Source of the DNA: CAYVUM01 sp964619055
Lineage (GTDB): Bacteria > Pseudomonadota > Alphaproteobacteria > Rhodospirillales > Defluviicoccaceae
Length of the DNA: 64,000 nt
Assembly (NCBI GenBank): GCA_964619055.1
Contig: CAZUDB010000001.1
Span: 87,953-151,952 of the forward strand
Direction: 5' to 3'
The position numbers and the translations under genes are program-made. Positions 24,578 to 32,931 of this stretch are shown here, one piece after another (positions within the stretch are counted from its first letter, which is position 1; every line of letters starts with the position of its first letter). The notes under the pieces were generated by a model. It saw nothing but the letters and a program-made list of their open reading frames with translations, was not told the DNA's origin and did no database searches.

Positions 24578-24598
24578 TGGTGTCTTCCGTAGATCGCG

Positions 24599-25066
24599 AT
24601 GATGGGATTTTTGCCGCCGGCCATCGACGAACGTCGGAATTGGCTATCTATTCTAGCCCTTGCCGAGACCGAACAGCTGGAATCCGCCTGGAACGCCCTT
24701 GACCACCGGCCGCCTTACAACCTCGTACGAAAGCCCGAAATTGGGCTCGTCATGGTTCGTGGCTGCGCCGATGGCAGCGGCGCCGCGTTCAACCTTGGCG
24801 AGATGACTGTCACACGCTGTGCAGCACAGATCGAGGATGGTTCATGCGGCATCGGCTATGTGAGCGGTCGCCGTCCCCGTCATGCCGAGTTGGTCGCCGT
24901 CTTCGATGCGCTGTTTCAGAACACCGAGTGGCGCCACAGCTTTGGCACGGCCGTCCTCACACCGCTTGCTGAAGCCCAAAGTCGTCGTCGAGAACAGCGT
25001 CAGGAGCGTGCAAACAGATCCCGTGTTGACTTTTTCACCATGGCACGCGGCGATAGCGAATCATGA
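24599..25066 (+). CDS. phnG: C-P lyase core subunit PhnG
   Basis: A 155-residue subunit of the PhnG2H2I2J2 core complex, which together with PhnI transfers the phosphonate onto ribose of a nucleotide. Recognisable segments are RRNWLSILALAE, FNLGEMTVTRCAAQI, and GIGYVSGRRPRHAELVAVFDAL. Either of the first two ATG codons (24599, 24602) may start it. The stop overlaps the phnH start by ATGA. Confidence 0.95.
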   Translation: MMGFLPPAIDERRNWLSILALAETEQLESAWNALDHRPPYNLVRKPEIGLVMVRGCADGSGAAFNLGEMTVTRCAAQIEDGSCGIGYVSGRRPRHAELVAVFDALFQNTEWRHSFGTAVLTPLAEAQSRRREQRQERANRSRVDFFTMARGDSES

Positions 25067-25707
25067 GGGACGCCCTAGCGACAATGACCGACGACAGCGG
25101 ATCGCGACCCTCCAGCGGGCACAGGCCAGTTCCGGGTCTGCCAAATCCAACACTCGACTCGCAGCGCACATTCCGGTGCCTGCTTGACGCCCTCGCTCAT
25201 CCCGGCGAAGCGCAACGGCTACCCGTGCTCCCCATGGCTCCGGCGCCCTTGTCACCGTCTGCTGCCGCCATTTGCTTGACACTCCTAGACGCCGACACCG
25301 CACTTTGGATCGATCCGCCGGCGCGCACGGTCAGCGAAATTGGACGTTACCTCGCCTTCCGTTGCGGTTGCCCGGTCGTGGATCACCCGCCCGACGCACA
25401 TTTTGCCGTGGTTACAAAGCCCGGCCCCGGGATTGATCTGGCGGCCTTTAATGCTGGCACACTGGCCTTTCCCGACCGATCAACAACGATCATCGTCCAG
25501 GCGCAGCAGCTCGACAATACCACTGGTGTACGACTGACGGGTCCAGGCATCAGCGGTGTTCGAACGCTGTCTGTTGGCGGGGTCGCTGTCGATTTTTGGA
25601 CCGGCATTCGCCAGAACCATAGCCGGTTCCCCCGCGGCATCGATTTGTTTTGTGTGGACAGCACCCATGTGGTGGGGCTGCCGCGGACGGCAAAGCCGGA
25701 GATTTGA
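25063..25707 (+). CDS. phnH: C-P lyase core subunit PhnH
   Basis: A 214-residue non-catalytic core subunit. TFRCLLDALAHPGE near the N-terminus, LTLLDADTALWI, and LTGPGISGVRTLSVGG with the C-terminal RFPRGIDLFCVD are typical PhnH. It overlaps phnG by four bases, and phnI starts three bases after its stop. A second in-frame ATG at 25084 is possible. Confidence 0.95.
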   Translation: MRDALATMTDDSGSRPSSGHRPVPGLPNPTLDSQRTFRCLLDALAHPGEAQRLPVLPMAPAPLSPSAAAICLTLLDADTALWIDPPARTVSEIGRYLAFRCGCPVVDHPPDAHFAVVTKPGPGIDLAAFNAGTLAFPDRSTTIIVQAQQLDNTTGVRLTGPGISGVRTLSVGGVAVDFWTGIRQNHSRFPRGIDLFCVDSTHVVGLPRTAKPEI

Positions 25708-25710
25708 CGG

Positions 25711-26868
25711 ATGTACGTGGCGGCCAAAGGCGGCGAGCGTGCCATTACCGAAGCACATCGGCAGCTTGCCGAGCAACGTCGCGGCGACCCGTCGGTGCCC
25801 GAGGTATCGCCGGCGCAGATCAGCGAGCAACTGGGCCGGGCAGTCGACCGGGTGATGATGGAGGGCGGGTTGTTCGACCGAGAACTTGCCGCGCTCGCGA
25901 TCAAGCAGGCTCAAGGCGATTTGGTGGAGGCCATCTTCCTAGTGCGGGCCTACCGCAATACCCTGCCGCGCTTCGGTTATACGAACGCTCTTGACGGCAA
26001 CCGGATGATCGCCAACCGGCGTATCTCATCCGCATTCAAGGACATTCCGGGAGGTCAGATCCTCGGACCCACAACAGATTACAGCCTGCGGCTGCTCGAT
26101 GGCACGCTTGCGCGTATAGGTGCGGACGACGTTAGCCCGCCGCCCGGTAGCGACACCGAGGAACGCAGCCAAACCGACCAGGCGTCGGTGCCGAACGGCG
26201 CGGAGCCTCTACCCCGTGTGCTGAGTCTGCTGGCCGACGAGGGGTTGATGGAGCCGGCCGAGCCTGCAACCGGTGCACCGGTATGCGATGTGACGCGAGA
26301 TCCGGTGCGCTACCCCGCGACCCGTGACGCACGGCTGCAAAGCCTTGCACGCGGCGATGAGGGCTTTCTGCTCGCCCTCGCCTACTCGACTCAGCGCGGC
26401 TATGGCGCGACACACCCCTTCGCCGGCGAGTTTCGGCAGGGGACAGTGGTAGTTTCCTTCACGCCGCCGGAGTTGGGCTTCGCCATCGATATCGGTGAAC
26501 TCGCCGTCACTGAATGCACGATGATCAATCAGTTTTGCGGAAACCGAGGCAATCCCACGTTTACACGAGGCTATGGCCTGACTGTGGGCAACAACGAACG
26601 CAAAGCAATTGCGACAGCGCTGCTCGACCGTGCCCTCCGCAGCCGCGAATTGGGCGAGGAGGCAACCGCGCCAGCCCAGAATCAGGAATTCGTGCTGTCC
26701 CACGCCGATAATGTCGAAGCATCCGGATTCGTACAGCACTTGAAGCTACCGCATTATGTCGACTTCCAAGCTGAGTTGGATCTACTGCGAAGTCTGCGCC
26801 GCGGCACCGAGACCGACAGCAATGCCGCGGATCGCTCTGATGCAGACGAACGAATCCGGCCATCATGA
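25711..26868 (+). CDS. phnI: C-P lyase nucleosidase subunit PhnI
   Basis: A 385-residue subunit that displaces the base from ATP/GTP during formation of ribose 1-phosphonate 5-triphosphate. MYVAAKGGERAITEAHRQLAEQRRG, FLVRAYRNTLPRFGY, and ISSAFKDIPGGQILGPTTDYSLRLLD are strong family blocks, as is TRGYGLTVGNNERKAIATALLD. Full length. The stop overlaps phnJ by ATGA. Confidence 0.96.
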   Translation: MYVAAKGGERAITEAHRQLAEQRRGDPSVPEVSPAQISEQLGRAVDRVMMEGGLFDRELAALAIKQAQGDLVEAIFLVRAYRNTLPRFGYTNALDGNRMIANRRISSAFKDIPGGQILGPTTDYSLRLLDGTLARIGADDVSPPPGSDTEERSQTDQASVPNGAEPLPRVLSLLADEGLMEPAEPATGAPVCDVTRDPVRYPATRDARLQSLARGDEGFLLALAYSTQRGYGATHPFAGEFRQGTVVVSFTPPELGFAIDIGELAVTECTMINQFCGNRGNPTFTRGYGLTVGNNERKAIATALLDRALRSRELGEEATAPAQNQEFVLSHADNVEASGFVQHLKLPHYVDFQAELDLLRSLRRGTETDSNAADRSDADERIRPS

Positions 26869-27755
26869 CCAAGCGCATTGGTTCTTCACCCGGCCTCTCT
26901 GTCGACCTGCACTACAACTACGCTTATTTGGACGAGCAGACTAAGCGCATGATCCGACGCGCCGTGCTAAAAGCGGTAGCGGTGCCTGGATACCAAGTTC
27001 CCTTCGCGAGCCGGGAGATGCCCGTACCTTACGGCTGGGGAACCGGCGGTCTTCAGCTCACGGCAAGCCTGCTCGGACCGCCGGACGTCTTGAAGGTCAT
27101 CGACCAGGGCGCGGACGACACTACCAGTGCGATCAGCATACGTAGTTTCTTCAGTCTGACGGCCGGGGTGCGCACGACGACGCGCACCGACGAAGCCACG
27201 TTGATCCAAACTCGGCATCGCATCCCCGAACACCCGCTCCGGTCCGGCCAGATCATCGTCTATCAAGTTCCGAAGCCGGATCCTCTGCGCTGGCTGGAGC
27301 CACGCGAAGAAGAAAGTCGAACTATGCATGCGCTCCAGGAGTATGGGCCGATGTATGTTCGGTTGTATGAAGAGACGGCCAAGTCCGGTGCACTAAGGAC
27401 CAGCTACGATCATCCCGTTCTCGTCAACGGCCACTATATCATGTCGCCGTCCCCAATTCCCCGCTTCGACAATTCGAAGCTACACATGAGCCCCGCAGTG
27501 CAGCTCTTTGGCGCCGGTCGGGAAAAGCGCATCTACGCGGTGCCACCCTACACCTCCGTAGAGAGCTTGAGCTTCGAAGACCGCCCCCTGGACAATCAGA
27601 CCTGGGAGCGGGGCTGCGACATTTGCGGCGCCACCGACAGCTACCTGGACGAGATCATCACCGACGACCGTGGTGGGCGGATGCTTGCCTGCTCGGACAC
27701 CGACCACTGCGCAGGTCGACGTCACCGCCGCAGCCGCCAAAGTGCCGCTGAATGA
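26865..27755 (+). CDS. phnJ: C-P lyase radical SAM subunit PhnJ
   Basis: A 296-residue radical-SAM enzyme that breaks the C-P bond of ribose 1-methylphosphonate 5-phosphate, releasing methane or another alkane. Cys251, Cys254, Cys276 and Cys282 form the unusual CX2CX21CX5C set. The first three bind the 4Fe-4S cluster in E. coli PhnJ and the fourth gives the thiyl radical chemistry. YGWGTGGLQLTASLLGP is another hallmark. Overlaps both neighbours by four bases. Confidence 0.97.
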   Translation: MTKRIGSSPGLSVDLHYNYAYLDEQTKRMIRRAVLKAVAVPGYQVPFASREMPVPYGWGTGGLQLTASLLGPPDVLKVIDQGADDTTSAISIRSFFSLTAGVRTTTRTDEATLIQTRHRIPEHPLRSGQIIVYQVPKPDPLRWLEPREEESRTMHALQEYGPMYVRLYEETAKSGALRTSYDHPVLVNGHYIMSPSPIPRFDNSKLHMSPAVQLFGAGREKRIYAVPPYTSVESLSFEDRPLDNQTWERGCDICGATDSYLDEIITDDRGGRMLACSDTDHCAGRRHRRSRQSAAE

Positions 27756-28579
27756 GCGAGGCCATCCTCGCCGCAGACACGGACATTGTTGCGGGCCGCG
27801 CTCGCGAGATGCCGTTGCTGCGTGTTCGCGAATTGACCAAAGCCTTCGGACGAATCGTTGCTTGTCGCGACATCAGTCTTGATGTTTGGCCCAGCGAGGT
27901 CATCGCCGTGGTCGGTGAGTCCGGCTCCGGAAAAACCACGCTTCTCAACTGCCTGTCCGGCCGACTCCGGCCCGATGCCGGCAGCGTCGGTTACCGGGCC
28001 CTCGGAGCGCGCACTGTCGTTGACGTTCTTCACCTGGACGAGGCTAAGCGACGATCGCTGGCGCGCACCGAATGGGGATTTGTTCACCAGAATGCGCGAG
28101 ACGGCTTGCGGATGACCGTTACCGCCGGCGGCAACATTGGCGAACGGATGCTGGCGTGCGGCGTCCGGCATTATGGCCGGATCCGCGCCGCCGCTTTGGA
28201 ATGGCTGGACCGCGTCGAGATCGACCGACGGCGGATTGACGAGTTGCCGGTCACGTTTTCGGGTGGCATGCAGCAGCGTCTCCAGGTTGCTCGCACATTG
28301 GTGTCAAAGCCTCGGCTCGTCTTCCTGGACGAGCCCACGGGTGGCCTGGATGTTTCCGTTCAGGCCAGATTGTTGGACCTGCTTCGCCGCCTCGTTCAGG
28401 ACATCGCCCTGTCGGCCGTCGTTGTTACCCACGATCTGGCGGTCGCTCGTCTGCTCGCAAACCGCATCATCGTGATGCAAGGCGGAAAGGTCGTGGAGAC
28501 AGGCCTGACCGATCAGGTGCTGGACGATCCACAGGATCCGTACACACAATTAATGGTGTCCTCCGTTCTGCAAATCTGA
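27752..28579 (+). CDS. phnK: C-P lyase ATPase subunit PhnK (ABC-type)
   Basis: A 275-residue ABC-type nucleotide-binding protein that docks on the PhnGHIJ core through PhnJ. Walker A GESGSGKTTL, signature FSGGMQQRLQ, Walker B LVFLDEPTGGLD and the switch His in VVVTHDL are intact. It resembles DppD/DppF-type ATPases but has no permease nearby. Starts within phnJ by ATGA overlap. Confidence 0.95.
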   Translation: MSEAILAADTDIVAGRAREMPLLRVRELTKAFGRIVACRDISLDVWPSEVIAVVGESGSGKTTLLNCLSGRLRPDAGSVGYRALGARTVVDVLHLDEAKRRSLARTEWGFVHQNARDGLRMTVTAGGNIGERMLACGVRHYGRIRAAALEWLDRVEIDRRRIDELPVTFSGGMQQRLQVARTLVSKPRLVFLDEPTGGLDVSVQARLLDLLRRLVQDIALSAVVVTHDLAVARLLANRIIVMQGGKVVETGLTDQVLDDPQDPYTQLMVSSVLQI

Positions 28580-28594
28580 TGCCTCCAACTGCTT

Positions 28595-29323
28595 ATGAGC
28601 GCTCGATTTCATGATGCCAAGCCCGTGCCGGCCGTGATCCAAACCCACGATTTGCGCAAGTGCTTTGTCCTGCATATCCAGGGGGGCGTGCGCCTGCCCG
28701 TTCTCCAAGGTATCGATTTGACCGTTTCGGCCGGAGAATGCGTGGCGTTGCAAGGGCCGTCCGGCTGCGGCAAATCGACGCTAATGCGCTGCCTATATGC
28801 CAACTACAAAGCCACATCTGGGCGCATTCTGATCCATCACTACGGCCGCTGGGTCGACATGGCCGTGGCTCGCCCGCGAGAGATCCTGGAAGTGCGCCGC
28901 CACACGATGGGCTATGTCGGCCAGAGCTTGCGTGTGGTCCCGCGCGTCGCGACCATCGACGTGGTGGCTGAGCCATTGGTGTTCAGCGGCGCCTGGCCCC
29001 AGGAAGGGCGGAGGCGTGCAGCGGCGTTGCTCGCACGGTTGCGCATTCCCGAACGTCTTTGGTCCGTGCCGCCAGCCACGTTCTCGGGCGGCGAGCAGCA
29101 GCGCGTCAACATTGCTCGCGGCCTTATTGCAGAGAACCCGATCCTGCTTCTGGACGAGCCAACGGCGAGCCTGGACGCCGCCAACGCGGAAACGGTGGGC
29201 GAATTGATCACCGAAGCCAAACGTCGGGGCGCGGCGATTGTTATGATCTGCCATGATCCGATCGTCCGCCAGCTAACGGCCGATCGGCTCTTCGACATGC
29301 CGGCAACTCACATGGCGGCATAG
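28595..29323 (+). CDS. phnL: C-P lyase ATPase subunit PhnL (ABC-type)
   Basis: A 242-residue ABC-type ATPase that binds on top of PhnK. Walker A GPSGCGKSTL, signature FSGGEQQRVN, Walker B ILLLDEPTASLD and switch His in MICHDP are present. The insertion with ILIHHYGRWVDMAVARPREI is typical of PhnL. It ends the plus-strand run phnGHIJKL; phnN and the phnCDE transporter are not in the window. Confidence 0.95.
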   Translation: MSARFHDAKPVPAVIQTHDLRKCFVLHIQGGVRLPVLQGIDLTVSAGECVALQGPSGCGKSTLMRCLYANYKATSGRILIHHYGRWVDMAVARPREILEVRRHTMGYVGQSLRVVPRVATIDVVAEPLVFSGAWPQEGRRRAAALLARLRIPERLWSVPPATFSGGEQQRVNIARGLIAENPILLLDEPTASLDAANAETVGELITEAKRRGAAIVMICHDPIVRQLTADRLFDMPATHMAA

Positions 29324-29409
29324 AACAACTGGGCATCGGATTTGACCGGCGGTGGCGAGACCGCTACCGTCCGACCGGTTCCGATGACTTGGAAGCATTC
29401 GAGTTCAGC

Positions 29410-31044
29410 ATGAAATCCCATGCGGACGCTGCCGGCCAGATTGATCTTCGCGATGCGGCAGAGACCAGCAACGCTTGGCCGTTCGTGGAAGCACGAGCGT
29501 TGCGCGACCGGTTTGCCATGGGCTTACCCGAGAAGGGCTACATACTGTTCGAGACGGGCTATGGACCGTCAGGCCTGCCGCATATCGGCACGTTTGGCGA
29601 AGTGGCCCGCACAACTTTCGTCCGTCACGCCTTTGAAGCGCTAACGGGCGGTTGGCCGACGAAACTGTGTGCCTTTTCCGATGATATGGATGCGCTTCGC
29701 AAGGTGCCCGGCAACGTCCCCAACCCGGACATGCTGGAGGCCCACCTCGGCCAGCCGCTGACTGCCATTCCCGATCCATTCGGCACCCATGAGAGCTTCG
29801 GCCACCACAACAACGCGCGCCTGCGAGGTTTTCTCGATACTTTCGGGTTCGATTACACTTTTCTGAGCGCGACTGAGTGCTACAAGAGCGGCCGGTTCGA
29901 TGACACTGCGCTCGCCATCCTTCGCCACTACGACTCCATTACCAAAGTGATCCTGCCGACGCTTGGACCGGAGCGGCGAGCCACGTACAGTCCGTTCCTG
30001 CCCGTCTGCACCAAGACCGGCCAAGTCCTCCAGGCCCCCGTCGTCCAACTCGACCCGGACGCAGGCACGATCGTTTATGAGGCTGAGAGCGGCAGCCACG
30101 TCGAAACGCCCGTCACCGGTGGACGGTGTAAGCTGCAGTGGAAGGTCGATTGGGCTATGCGCTGGGTCGCGCTTGGCGTCGACTACGAAATGTACGGCAA
30201 GGACTTGATTGATTCCGCCAAGCTGTCGGAACGGATTTGCCGGATCTTGAAAGGCAAAGGCCCGCTCGGCTTCGCTTATGAGTTGTTCTTAGACGAACGG
30301 GGCGAAAAAATCTCGAAGTCCAAGGGCAACGGTCTCGCCGTTGAGGACTGGCTCCATTACGCGCCGCCGGAAACGCTGGCGCTCTTCATGTACCAGCGGC
30401 CCAAGTCTGCCAAGCGGCTCCATTTCGACGTGATCCCCCGCACCGTAGACGATTATCTCGCGTTTCTGACAAAAATCCCAGAGCAAGACGTTGGCGGACG
30501 GCTGGACAACCCGGCATGGCACATCCACAACGGGCATCCGCCGGAGGCCGGCGAACTACTGACCTTCAACGTGCTCCTAAACTTGGCGAGTGTGTGCCAT
30601 ACGGAGGACAGATGCGTGTTGTGGAGCTACATCACGCGCTACAATCCACACGCAACGCCCGAGACATCTCCAGTCCTGAACCAGTTGGTGGACTTTGCCA
30701 TCACTTACTATCGGGACTTCGTCAAGCCGGCCAAGCGATATCGCCTGGCCACGGGCGTGGAGCGTTCGGCACTGATCGAACTGGCCACAGTGCTGGAAAG
30801 CCTGCCGGCAGATGCGACGGGCGAAACGATCCAGACCGAAGTTTACGAGGTTGGCAAGCGCGGAGACCGGTTCCCGTCCCTTAAGGCCTGGTTTCAGGCG
30901 CTGTATCAGATCCTGCTAGGCCAGGATGACGGTCCGCGCATGGGCTCGTTCATCGCTCTTTACGGCCGGGACGAAACCGTTTCGTTGATCCGGGACGCCC
31001 TCGCCCGCGAGTCCAGCGCACCTGCGGACACGACTGCCGACTAA
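29410..31044 (+). CDS. lysS: Class I (archaeal-type) lysine--tRNA ligase
   Basis: A 544-residue class I aminoacyl-tRNA synthetase that charges tRNA-Lys. The Rossmann HIGH-like motif is GPSGLPHIGTFGE and the KMSKS-like loop is GEKISKSKGNG. WKVDWAMRWVALGVDYEMYGKDL is the conserved core. This form is typical of Archaea and many alphaproteobacteria, where it replaces the class II enzyme. ATG at 29410 is chosen over a TTG at 29389. Its 3' end overlaps the aldolase gene by four bases (31041-31044). Confidence 0.95.
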   Translation: MKSHADAAGQIDLRDAAETSNAWPFVEARALRDRFAMGLPEKGYILFETGYGPSGLPHIGTFGEVARTTFVRHAFEALTGGWPTKLCAFSDDMDALRKVPGNVPNPDMLEAHLGQPLTAIPDPFGTHESFGHHNNARLRGFLDTFGFDYTFLSATECYKSGRFDDTALAILRHYDSITKVILPTLGPERRATYSPFLPVCTKTGQVLQAPVVQLDPDAGTIVYEAESGSHVETPVTGGRCKLQWKVDWAMRWVALGVDYEMYGKDLIDSAKLSERICRILKGKGPLGFAYELFLDERGEKISKSKGNGLAVEDWLHYAPPETLALFMYQRPKSAKRLHFDVIPRTVDDYLAFLTKIPEQDVGGRLDNPAWHIHNGHPPEAGELLTFNVLLNLASVCHTEDRCVLWSYITRYNPHATPETSPVLNQLVDFAITYYRDFVKPAKRYRLATGVERSALIELATVLESLPADATGETIQTEVYEVGKRGDRFPSLKAWFQALYQILLGQDDGPRMGSFIALYGRDETVSLIRDALARESSAPADTTAD

Positions 31045-31931
31045 ACCTCCATTCCGGCGGACCGCAGGGCCGCTCCCACCTCCGCTCGCCCCGCTTCCGA
31101 CAGCCGCGCTTGCGGCGGCAGCGGATCGCCCACCGGAAAGCCGAGCAGCTCCAGCCCGCCTTTGACGCATGCCGCCAAGTGATACTTCGCGAAGACCTGA
31201 TGGACGGGCCAAAGACGACGTTGCAGGTCCATGGCCTCCGCCCAGTGGCCTGCCTTGGCGAGGGTATAGAGCCGAACGCTCGCTTCCGGCACTAGGCAGG
31301 CGGGACCGGCCATCCAACCGAGCCCACCGATCAGCATCACCGCTGCCGGAATGTGCGACGAGGCCGCGAACACACCAATGCGCTCTTGCGTCGCCTGCAA
31401 AATCGAGAGCAACCGGCCGGTATTGGTGGAGGCATCCTTGATGTAGCGGATGTTCTCGACCTGCGAGAGCCGCACGATGGCCGGCACCGTTAGGTCGGCG
31501 CGTTGAAAATTGGGGTTCGTGTAGATCACAACAGGTAGACCGACGGCCTGGGCGACGGCCTGAAAGTGGGCGACAATGCCGTCCTCACTGACGGGAAAGT
31601 AGGCTTCCAGAGTTGCAATGATGCCGTCAACGCCAATGTGGGCGAAGCGCTCCGCCTGGTGGACCGCGTCGACCGTGGTTGTCGCGGCTACGCCGGCGAT
31701 TACCGGAACTCGGCCGCCGACGGTGTCCACAACACATTCGACGACGGCTTGTTTTTGTGCCCAATCCAGATAGGCGAACTCGCCCGTACTGCCGAGGGGT
31801 GCGACACCGTGAACTCCAGCGGCAATGACATGGTTGACGAGCCGGCTCAGGACATCGGCATTGACCCGGCCATCTGCCTCCAGCGGCGAGACGAGATAGG
31901 GAAAAACACCCTGAAAACCACCAGCGCTCAT
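31041..31931 (-). CDS. Dihydrodipicolinate synthase / N-acetylneuraminate lyase family aldolase
   Basis: A 296-residue TIM-barrel Schiff-base aldolase. GVFPYLVSPLEADGRVN, the pyruvate-binding GSTGEFAYL, the catalytic Tyr in VVIYTNPNF and the Schiff-base Lys in IRYIKDAST are visible. The NP motif after the Tyr differs from true DapA, so it is likely a related 2-keto-acid aldolase with unknown substrate. A GTG at 31982 with a very strong GGGAGG site five bases upstream would add 17 residues and overlap the SDR stop; I keep ATG 31931 on family grounds. Confidence 0.85.
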   Translation of the reverse strand: MSAGGFQGVFPYLVSPLEADGRVNADVLSRLVNHVIAAGVHGVAPLGSTGEFAYLDWAQKQAVVECVVDTVGGRVPVIAGVAATTTVDAVHQAERFAHIGVDGIIATLEAYFPVSEDGIVAHFQAVAQAVGLPVVIYTNPNFQRADLTVPAIVRLSQVENIRYIKDASTNTGRLLSILQATQERIGVFAASSHIPAAVMLIGGLGWMAGPACLVPEASVRLYTLAKAGHWAEAMDLQRRLWPVHQVFAKYHLAACVKGGLELLGFPVGDPLPPQARLSEAGRAEVGAALRSAGMEV

Positions 31932-31975
31932 GTCGGATCTCGCTTGTCCGCGGGTACGTGGCAACCCGGCTCGGT

Positions 31976-32659
31976 TTACCACGGGACCTCCCGGCCATCG
32001 TAATTGAAGAACCGACCACTATCGTCGAGGTTAAGGCTAGCGATCACCCGCCGCATGCCGGTCACGCTCTCGGTCGTATCGATCAGGGCACTTGGTCCGC
32101 CCATGTCCGTGCGCACCCAGCCGGGATGGAAGACCGCCACTGTGATGCCCTGGGGGCGCAAGTCGTGGGACAGACTCTTCATAACCGAATTCAGGGCCGC
32201 CTTTGTCGAGCGATAGATGTAGGCGCCGCCGGAGGTGTTGTCCGCGATGCTGCCCATTTTGCTTGTGAGCGTCACCATCCGCTTGTGGTCACTGCGAGCC
32301 ACGGCGCCGGCCAACGTTGCACAGACGCGAAGCGGTGCAATCGTGTTGACCGTGAAGACGTCCTGCCAGATGCGTTCGTCGGCGCCGTCATGAGCAACGT
32401 TCCTGGGACCGTAGAGGCCAGCGTTGTTGATGAGAAGGTCGACGCTCCTCCCGGCAAGGCTATCGCCAAAGCCTGAAACCGCGTCAAAATCAGCCACATC
32501 CAACGTTCTTATTGTGATGTCGCCGACTAGGGCGGCCAATTTCGGAGCATTGGACGGATTCCGACAGGTGGCAATCACGCTCCAGCCATCGGACGCATAT
32601 TGGCGAACGAACTCCAACCCTAATCCTCGACTGCAACCGGTGATAACACAAGTGGGCAT
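31976..32659 (-). CDS. SDR family oxidoreductase (short, csgA/sniffer-like)
   Basis: A 227-residue short-chain dehydrogenase. CVITGCSRGLGLEFVRQYA is the dinucleotide loop, LLINNAGLYG the NNAG motif, TLTSKMGSIADNTSGG holds the catalytic Ser, and YIYRSTKAALNSV the Tyr/Lys pair. VFHPGWVRTDMGG is typical of the CsgA/sniffer branch of carbonyl reductases. It lies upstream of and next to the aldolase gene on the same strand. Substrate unknown. Confidence 0.9.
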   Translation of the reverse strand: MPTCVITGCSRGLGLEFVRQYASDGWSVIATCRNPSNAPKLAALVGDITIRTLDVADFDAVSGFGDSLAGRSVDLLINNAGLYGPRNVAHDGADERIWQDVFTVNTIAPLRVCATLAGAVARSDHKRMVTLTSKMGSIADNTSGGAYIYRSTKAALNSVMKSLSHDLRPQGITVAVFHPGWVRTDMGGPSALIDTTESVTGMRRVIASLNLDDSGRFFNYDGREVPW

Positions 32660-32931
32660 CGTCTTTCGATCCTTTCCGGAAGCGCTGGTTCAGGACCGCA
32701 AGGGTCGTGCTGTCGAAGAAGCCAACGCTGGACCGCAGCGATCACTGGACAGTAGCAATCTGGGTCCGTCGTGCAATGGTGAACCTAGTCAGGAGCAAAA
32801 ACGGCCCGCTTTACCTCCGCTTAACGGCCAACGGCCTAGGATTTGACAGCACTGCGCGGACAATCTGGCCGCGTGCGTCAACGGCGCAGCATGCGGCTGA
32901 TGGGCCGGCCTGCCAGAACGGACAACGGACC

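Noticed and set aside
24509..24598. Pho box before phnG
   Set aside because: No pair of CTGTCAT-like 7-mers at 11-base spacing is visible.
32707..32931. Longer N-terminus of the hybrid histidine kinase
   Set aside because: The 75 extra residues lack family character, and ATG 32932 leads into the membrane helices directly.
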